Origin: Patescibacteria group bacterium UBA3527
Lineage (GTDB): Bacteria; Patescibacteriota; Minisyncoccia; Phycocordibacterales; UBA918
NCBI GenBank assembly: GCA_002377025.1
Contig: DFPA01000052.1
Coordinates: 2,030-10,911 of the forward strand
Direction of reading: 5' to 3'
Length of the DNA stretch: 8,882 nucleotides
Part shown: positions 5,299 to 8,882 of the stretch, piece by piece
Layout: the number at the start of each line of letters is the position of its first letter
Numbering within the stretch: position 1 is the stretch's first letter
Translations under genes and position numbers: made by a program
Notes under the pieces: model-generated
The model's database searches: none
The model's input: only the letters and a program-made list of their open reading frames with translations
What the model was told of the DNA's origin: nothing

Positions 5299-6303
5299 AT
5301 GGTTCTTCGTCTTCAGAAATCACTCTTATTTCCTGTATTGGCAGCATTTGCGCTACCGGTCTTCGCAGTAGCGGCTACCCCTGTAGCACCGATCGTTTCC
5401 AGTCAAGACTTCGACACTTCGGGCGGCTGGAATACAACCAAAACAGGTACTTTCACTTGGGATCTACCTGAAGATGTCATCAAAGTTGCAGTGGAAATTG
5501 TGACTGAAGATGAAACTGAGCCACAAGTTTCATTTGATCCACCCATCTCTGAATTCTCTGTTTCAAGTGAAGATCTGAAAGAAGGCTTACAGTATTTGTT
5601 AGTTCAGTTCAAAAATGAGGATGGTTGGGGAGAGGTTGCCACCTTACCTCTACTTGTTGACTCCAAAGAGCCGCTTCCATTTGTACCGGAGATCATTTAT
5701 CCGGAAAGCGGTTCTTTTTTACCAATAATTACTGCACGTACCAGTGATACCACTTCCGGCGTCAGTCACTATGTGATTAATTTTGGATCCGATGAAGTTG
5801 AATTGACTCCGGCGGAAGCGGCACAAGGGTTTTCACTTGAAAATCTTTCCATTAAAGGAACTAAGTTGAAAATTTCTGCAATAGATATGGCAGGTAACAG
5901 CCGAACAGTTGCATTGCCGGTGCTAGTTGTTAATCAGATGTCCGCTGAGTCTTTGCAGGGTTCATGGCAAGACTTGCGGAATTTGGTTAACATGACGCAT
6001 TTCACTGCGATTTTTCTTGGGGCACTGTTGGTAGTATTACTTCTTTACATTCGAAGTCAGAGAATAGAGTTTGTCCGCAAGGAGAAAAGGTTGAAAAGGG
6101 AGATGGTAATCGCCAAGGGACAAACTGACAAAATATTTGCCGCATTGCGCGATGAAATACACGAACAGCTTCAAGAGCTGGGAAGAAAATCGAAGGTTTC
6201 TAAGAAAGATCAAGAAATGATCGATAGTCTTCATCGGGCTTTGCAGGTTTCCGAGACGCTCATTAGAAGGGAGTTGGATGACGTTGAGGAGATACTGAAT
6301 TAA
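5299..6303 (+). CDS. Exported Ig-like protein with one membrane helix and cytoplasmic coiled coil
   Basis: A 334-residue protein with a signal peptide (basic RLQK, hydrophobic core, likely cleavage near VFAVAA, residues 21-26). Two beta-rich Ig/fibronectin-like domains follow, about 30-121 and 128-212; each ends in strands like TLPLLVDS and ALPVLVV, and AIDMAGNSR resembles the end of a Big/HYR-type repeat. One membrane helix lies at about 235-251. The remaining 80 residues are charged and helical, probably a coiled coil in the cytoplasm. The form is that of a surface sensor or adhesin that passes a signal or anchors something inside; I cannot name a ligand. ATG 5299 is preferred to 5269 because it starts the signal peptide. 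A 35-residue membrane peptide begins 1 nt after the stop. Confidence 0.82.
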   Translation: MVLRLQKSLLFPVLAAFALPVFAVAATPVAPIVSSQDFDTSGGWNTTKTGTFTWDLPEDVIKVAVEIVTEDETEPQVSFDPPISEFSVSSEDLKEGLQYLLVQFKNEDGWGEVATLPLLVDSKEPLPFVPEIIYPESGSFLPIITARTSDTTSGVSHYVINFGSDEVELTPAEAAQGFSLENLSIKGTKLKISAIDMAGNSRTVALPVLVVNQMSAESLQGSWQDLRNLVNMTHFTAIFLGALLVVLLLYIRSQRIEFVRKEKRLKREMVIAKGQTDKIFAALRDEIHEQLQELGRKSKVSKKDQEMIDSLHRALQVSETLIRRELDDVEEILN

Positions 6304-6304
6304 T

Positions 6305-6412
6305 ATGGATAGCAAATCCTTGTTGGCAGTTGTTGTAATATTTATCCTACTTATCCTTGGCATGGTTGTTTATGTTTTTGTTAAACAGCAAGAGCTCTCA
6401 TTCATTACATAG
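6305..6412 (+). CDS. 35-residue single-helix membrane peptide
   Basis: The ATG at 6305 begins one base after the stop of the Ig-like protein gene and reads 35 codons to TAG. The peptide has a short polar start (MDSKS), one strongly hydrophobic stretch of about 21 residues (LLAVVVIFILLILGMVVYVFV), then KQQELSFIT. It could sit in the membrane as one helix, possibly as a partner of the Ig-like protein. Support is the tight spacing and the clean helix; the length is too small for certainty. There is no own -10 box of good quality (TACTGA at the expected distance), so it should be cotranscribed. Confidence 0.55.
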   Translation: MDSKSLLAVVVIFILLILGMVVYVFVKQQELSFIT

Positions 6413-6463
6413 GCTCTGAGTATTTGGTTTTACCCAAGACTTGTTCATTTTTGGCAACTAAAG

Positions 6464-6472
6464 TGATAAAAT
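6464..6472 (+). promoter_or_regulatory. Extended -10 promoter (TGA-TAAAAT) of the AI-2E gene
   Basis: TAAAAT (6467-6472) is preceded by TGA and ends 7 nt before the GTG at 6480. TTGTTC at 6441-6446 is 20 bp upstream, too far for a normal -35. The 67-bp gap between the small membrane peptide and this gene holds no clear terminator. Confidence 0.5.
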
Positions 6473-6479
6473 TCATACA

Positions 6480-7553
6480 GTGCCGACCAATAAGATAGTA
6501 GAATATGTTTTCTTCTTCGGACTCCTTGGCGGTGTAGCATACTTGGTGTGGCAAATGTTTGCTCCTTTTATGGGCGCGCTGGCTTTGTCTGCAGTAATTG
6601 TAACTATTTGCTACCCTCTCTTTGACCAGCTTGTTCCCAGAGTGTGGTGGCAAAGTCGTTCATTGGCTGCACTGTTTGCTACCTTGTTAGTATTTGTCGG
6701 GGTGATTATTCCTTTGTTTTTCCTGACGTCCACTTTGGTCAATGAGGCTTTTTCCATCTACGCTCTGGCTAATTCTGGCTCTTTAGGATTCTCAGATAGC
6801 CTCGCTACCTTACAAGCAACTATCAATCAGCTTGTTCCGTCTATGAACGTAGATGTGAACAATCTTACTCAGCAAGCTGCAGCTTGGTTGGCGGGTAATC
6901 TGGGAGTGATATTTGCCGGTACTGCAACTACTGTATTTTTGTTCTTTATTTCCATGATTGGAGTTTTTTATCTGTTTCGTGATGGCCGCACTTTTACCAA
7001 GACGCTAGTCAAAATCAGCCCTCTTCCCGATAATGAGGACGAATTAATTTTGAGACGATTGGCGGTGGCGGTGCGTTCTGTTGCTACTGGCACCATTCTA
7101 ATTGCTCTTATTCAGGGCACTCTGACAGCTTTAGGTCTATGGCTGTTTGGCTTCGAAAGGTTTATCCTGTGGGGCTTCATAGCGGCCTTTGGTGCGCTTA
7201 TACCCAGTATAGGTACGTCGGTAGTGCTTGTACCTGCCATTCTTTATCTAGTATTTACCGGACAATATGCATTCGCTGTCGGCTTGACCGTTTGGGGTAT
7301 GACAGCCGTCGGTTTAATCGATAATCTGTTGGGGCCATATCTCATAAGTAGAGGTAATCACATTCATCCGTTTCTTATCTTATTGTCGGTATTGGGCGGT
7401 ATTTCCGTTTTTGGACCACTGGGATTTGTGATAGGACCGGTGGTTGTAAGTCTTTTGATGGTGCTTTTGGAGCTTTATGCTGTTCATATTTCCGACAGAG
7501 GGGCTGAATTGGAGCTTACCAACGATAATACCGATGAGTACGTAACATTATGA
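6480..7553 (+). CDS. AI-2E family transporter (PF01594-type permease)
   Basis: A 357-residue polytopic membrane protein of the AI-2E family (relatives: TqsA, YdiK, PerM). Two close N-terminal helices lie at about 8-45, one at 62-84, then an extracytoplasmic segment (about 88-140) and helices around 142-166. The C-terminal half has the family blocks: LFGFERFILWGFIAAFGALIP, IPSIG with P242, then DNLLGPYL (281-288), then HPFLILLSVLGG and FGPLGFVIGPV. About seven to eight helices in all, length typical. The family was named for autoinducer-2 export, but members also do Na+/H+ exchange and many are unassigned; no luxS is in this window, so I give no substrate. Start is GTG at 6480, with a -10 box 7 nt upstream and no ribosome binding site. 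It overlaps the next gene by ATGA (7550-7553). Confidence 0.92.
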   Translation: MPTNKIVEYVFFFGLLGGVAYLVWQMFAPFMGALALSAVIVTICYPLFDQLVPRVWWQSRSLAALFATLLVFVGVIIPLFFLTSTLVNEAFSIYALANSGSLGFSDSLATLQATINQLVPSMNVDVNNLTQQAAAWLAGNLGVIFAGTATTVFLFFISMIGVFYLFRDGRTFTKTLVKISPLPDNEDELILRRLAVAVRSVATGTILIALIQGTLTALGLWLFGFERFILWGFIAAFGALIPSIGTSVVLVPAILYLVFTGQYAFAVGLTVWGMTAVGLIDNLLGPYLISRGNHIHPFLILLSVLGGISVFGPLGFVIGPVVVSLLMVLLELYAVHISDRGAELELTNDNTDEYVTL

Positions 7554-7966
7554 TTGACAGAAATGTAGTGGAACATTTACTTACAGTGAATGGAGTGGAC
7601 CCGAGTGCACCGGATGAGGAAATTAAATCCCTTCTCATTAGTGCCAAATGGCATGAAAAAGATGTAGAGACGGCTCTTATGGTTTTGCGGGAGAATAAGG
7701 ACACTCACAAACGGAGAGTAGACTCACTGCACAAGGTCATGCGCACTGATGAACGTCTAGAACCCGAGACCATTTCTGCATTATTAGGAATAGATGTTGA
7801 TATCAAGAAGCAGGAAGTGCCAACAGGTAAAACTTATGGGCACATGAGTGTGAAGCAAATGGGTATTGTAACTTTGGTTGCTTTGACTCTTGCGCTGGCT
7901 TTTGTTATTACTGCTATGTGGTATTTAGAAATGGGAATATTTCATATAAAGAACGGCATTCTCTAA
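7550..7966 (+). CDS. Unrecognised protein with helical N-terminus and C-terminal membrane helix
   Basis: A 138-residue protein I do not recognise by family. Residues 1-50 look like three short helices with a polar face (VVEHLLTVNG, EIKSLLISAKW, EKDVETALMVLREN), a shape reminiscent of small UBA- or helix-turn-helix-like bundles. A charged middle (50-98) precedes one membrane helix at about 104-126 and a short tail. The order suggests a tail-anchored protein with the N-terminal domain in the cytoplasm. The start overlaps the AI-2E stop by ATGA, so it is probably translated with that permease and may serve it. The 3' end is overlapped by the likely start of the CapA-like gene in another frame. 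Confidence 0.8.
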   Translation: MIDRNVVEHLLTVNGVDPSAPDEEIKSLLISAKWHEKDVETALMVLRENKDTHKRRVDSLHKVMRTDERLEPETISALLGIDVDIKKQEVPTGKTYGHMSVKQMGIVTLVALTLALAFVITAMWYLEMGIFHIKNGIL

Positions 7967-8882
7967 GAAGTATTTTTATTGTACTAAGCGTGATACTCGC
8001 GCTTTCTTCCGTTGTGTACTATCAGTACACAACAAATAAGTTTGTTTTTTACAGCAATTTATCAGAACGTACGGGTTTATTCACTGAAAGCAAGTCAACC
8101 GGTATTGTGTTTACCGGTGACTTATTTCTTGGGAGAGATGTAGAACAAAAGATAAAGCAGTTTGGTTCGGAATATCCACTGAGTGAGGTTAGTGAGTTCT
8201 TCGCCGGGAGTGATTATGTGGTAACTAACTTTGAAGCCTCTGTACCCAACACTCACGTTCCTACGCCGTCAGGGAGTTTTACTTTCTCGGTGGCTACATC
8301 ATCTCTGCAATTACTCAAGGAAGCCAAAGTTACTCATACTTCTATCGCCAATAATCATAGCGATGATTTTGGCAGTGAAGGCTACTTTGAGACAAGGGAC
8401 AATCTTGCACGTGCTAATCTAACACCCTTTGGAGCACCGTATAGTGTGGGGACCAGTACCTCAGTTACTTACGTAGAAACAAAAGGTGGAAAGATAGCTC
8501 TTATAGGCATGAACCTGGCGGGGGCTACTTTTCTAGAGAAGGAGGTTGAGACAATGATGAAGGAAGTTTCTCGAGTAAGTAATTTTCAGGTATTTTACGT
8601 ACATTGGGGAGATGAATATGAACCAGTTCATTCGGTACACCAAGAGGAAGTAGCCAGAAAGCTGGTTGAGCAAGGAGCAGACCTTATCGTCGGTCATCAT
8701 CCACATGTGGTACAAGATGTCGGCTTAATCGATGAAGTGCCGGTTTTTTATTCGCTTGGAAACTTTATATTTGATCAGTATTTTAGTGATGCTGTACAGA
8801 CAGGTTTGCTCCTTAAATTGGAGGTAAGTGAAAGCTCCGCCAACATTAAACTTTTTGGTACTACCAGCATGGGTACGAAGGC
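7918..8882 (+). CDS. CapA-type metallophosphatase-like protein, 3' end outside window
   Basis: The frame is open to the window edge (321 codons seen). After a membrane anchor (SIFIVLSVILALSSVVYY, about residues 19-36, preceded by the basic KERHSLR) comes the PGA_cap fold: FTGDLFLGRD with D68, NFE (104-106) for the usual NLE, ANNH with H147, VHWGDEYEP (H229), GHHPH (259-263) and YSLGNFIFD. These are the metal-binding and conserved blocks of the CapA family, known from poly-gamma-glutamate capsule synthesis; many relatives lie outside capsule loci, so the substrate is open. The domain lies outside the membrane. GTG at 7918 is chosen because it is the only ATG/GTG/TTG that includes the whole anchor; it overlaps the previous gene by 49 bp. 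GTG at 7990 is the alternative and would keep only half the helix. The C-terminus is missing. Confidence 0.88.
   Translation, partial: MVFRNGNISYKERHSLRSIFIVLSVILALSSVVYYQYTTNKFVFYSNLSERTGLFTESKSTGIVFTGDLFLGRDVEQKIKQFGSEYPLSEVSEFFAGSDYVVTNFEASVPNTHVPTPSGSFTFSVATSSLQLLKEAKVTHTSIANNHSDDFGSEGYFETRDNLARANLTPFGAPYSVGTSTSVTYVETKGGKIALIGMNLAGATFLEKEVETMMKEVSRVSNFQVFYVHWGDEYEPVHSVHQEEVARKLVEQGADLIVGHHPHVVQDVGLIDEVPVFYSLGNFIFDQYFSDAVQTGLLLKLEVSESSANIKLFGTTSMGTK
8011..8033. repeat. 10-bp perfect inverted repeat near the 5' end of the CapA-like gene
   Basis: GTTGTGTACT (8011-8020) and its reverse complement AGTACACAAC (8024-8033) enclose a 3-nt ATC loop. A T-rich run (8041-8050) begins 7 nt after the stem. 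It lies within the coding sequence, at the end of the membrane anchor. It resembles a terminator but the T-run is set apart from the stem; it may attenuate read-through from the AI-2E unit. Confidence 0.6.

Noticed and set aside
6391..6417. AGAGC...GCTCT hairpin around the end of the 35-residue ORF
   Set aside because: A 5-bp stem with a 17-nt loop and no T-run; not a credible terminator.
6873..6886. 14-bp palindrome CAAGCTGCAGCTTG inside the AI-2E gene
   Set aside because: About one such palindrome is expected by chance in a window this size, and the codons fit the protein.
7550..8882. Frameshift joining the gene at 7550 to the CapA-like gene
   Set aside because: The first protein ends naturally after its membrane helix, and the second has its own basic segment and membrane anchor; neither is a broken half.

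Overview
The window looks like chromosome from a Candidate Phyla Radiation (Patescibacteria) bacterium, most likely of the Parcubacteria/Paceibacteria type. The grounds are compact, partly overlapping genes, surface proteins of kinds common in that group (Ig-like/coiled-coil, CAP and peptidoglycan-binding-like proteins, AI-2E permease), no visible Shine-Dalgarno sites, and -10 boxes lying 5-7 nt from start codons. TGA ends several genes and no gene contains an internal TGA, so the code is the ordinary one and not the TGA=Gly code of Gracilibacteria/Absconditabacteria. The taxon is an inference; there is no rRNA or ribosomal protein here to fix it.

Layout. 5-94 (-): tRNA-Ser(GGA) with encoded CCA and its own promoter, divergent from an unrecognised membrane-anchored protein (155-742 +). 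That gene runs 17 bp into the 3' end of a convergent RluF-type pseudouridine synthase (726-1436 -). A 45-bp divergent spacer leads to a secreted peptidoglycan-binding-like protein (1482-2114) joined by an ATGA overlap to a membrane-anchored CAP/SCP-domain protein (2111-3136). Next is a complete umuD-umuC operon (3144-3581, 3578-4822), the translesion DNA polymerase V of the SOS response; its -10 box overlaps the CAP stop codon. A small heat-shock protein (4878-5255) follows, then an exported Ig-like protein with a cytoplasmic coiled coil (5299-6303), a 35-residue one-helix membrane peptide (6305-6412), an AI-2E-family permease (6480-7553), an unrecognised tail-anchored protein (7550-7966), and the start of a CapA-type metallophosphatase-like protein (7918 to the window end).

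How it works together. Short one- to three-gene units seem to start from -10-only promoters, in most cases placed so that transcription would begin at or within a nucleotide or two of the start codon (leaderless mRNAs). Genes without a clear box are mostly attached to the gene before by ATGA overlap, 1-nt spacing or longer overlap. Most products act at the cell surface or membrane; the exceptions are RluF (ribosome), UmuDC (DNA damage tolerance) and Hsp20 (protein quality control). No convincing intrinsic terminator, mobile element or CRISPR array was seen, and no gap without a gene exceeds 100 bp. The best items for a second look are the repeated leaderless promoter layout, the umuDC operon with no visible LexA box, three strong inverted repeats inside coding regions, and the 35-residue ORF.
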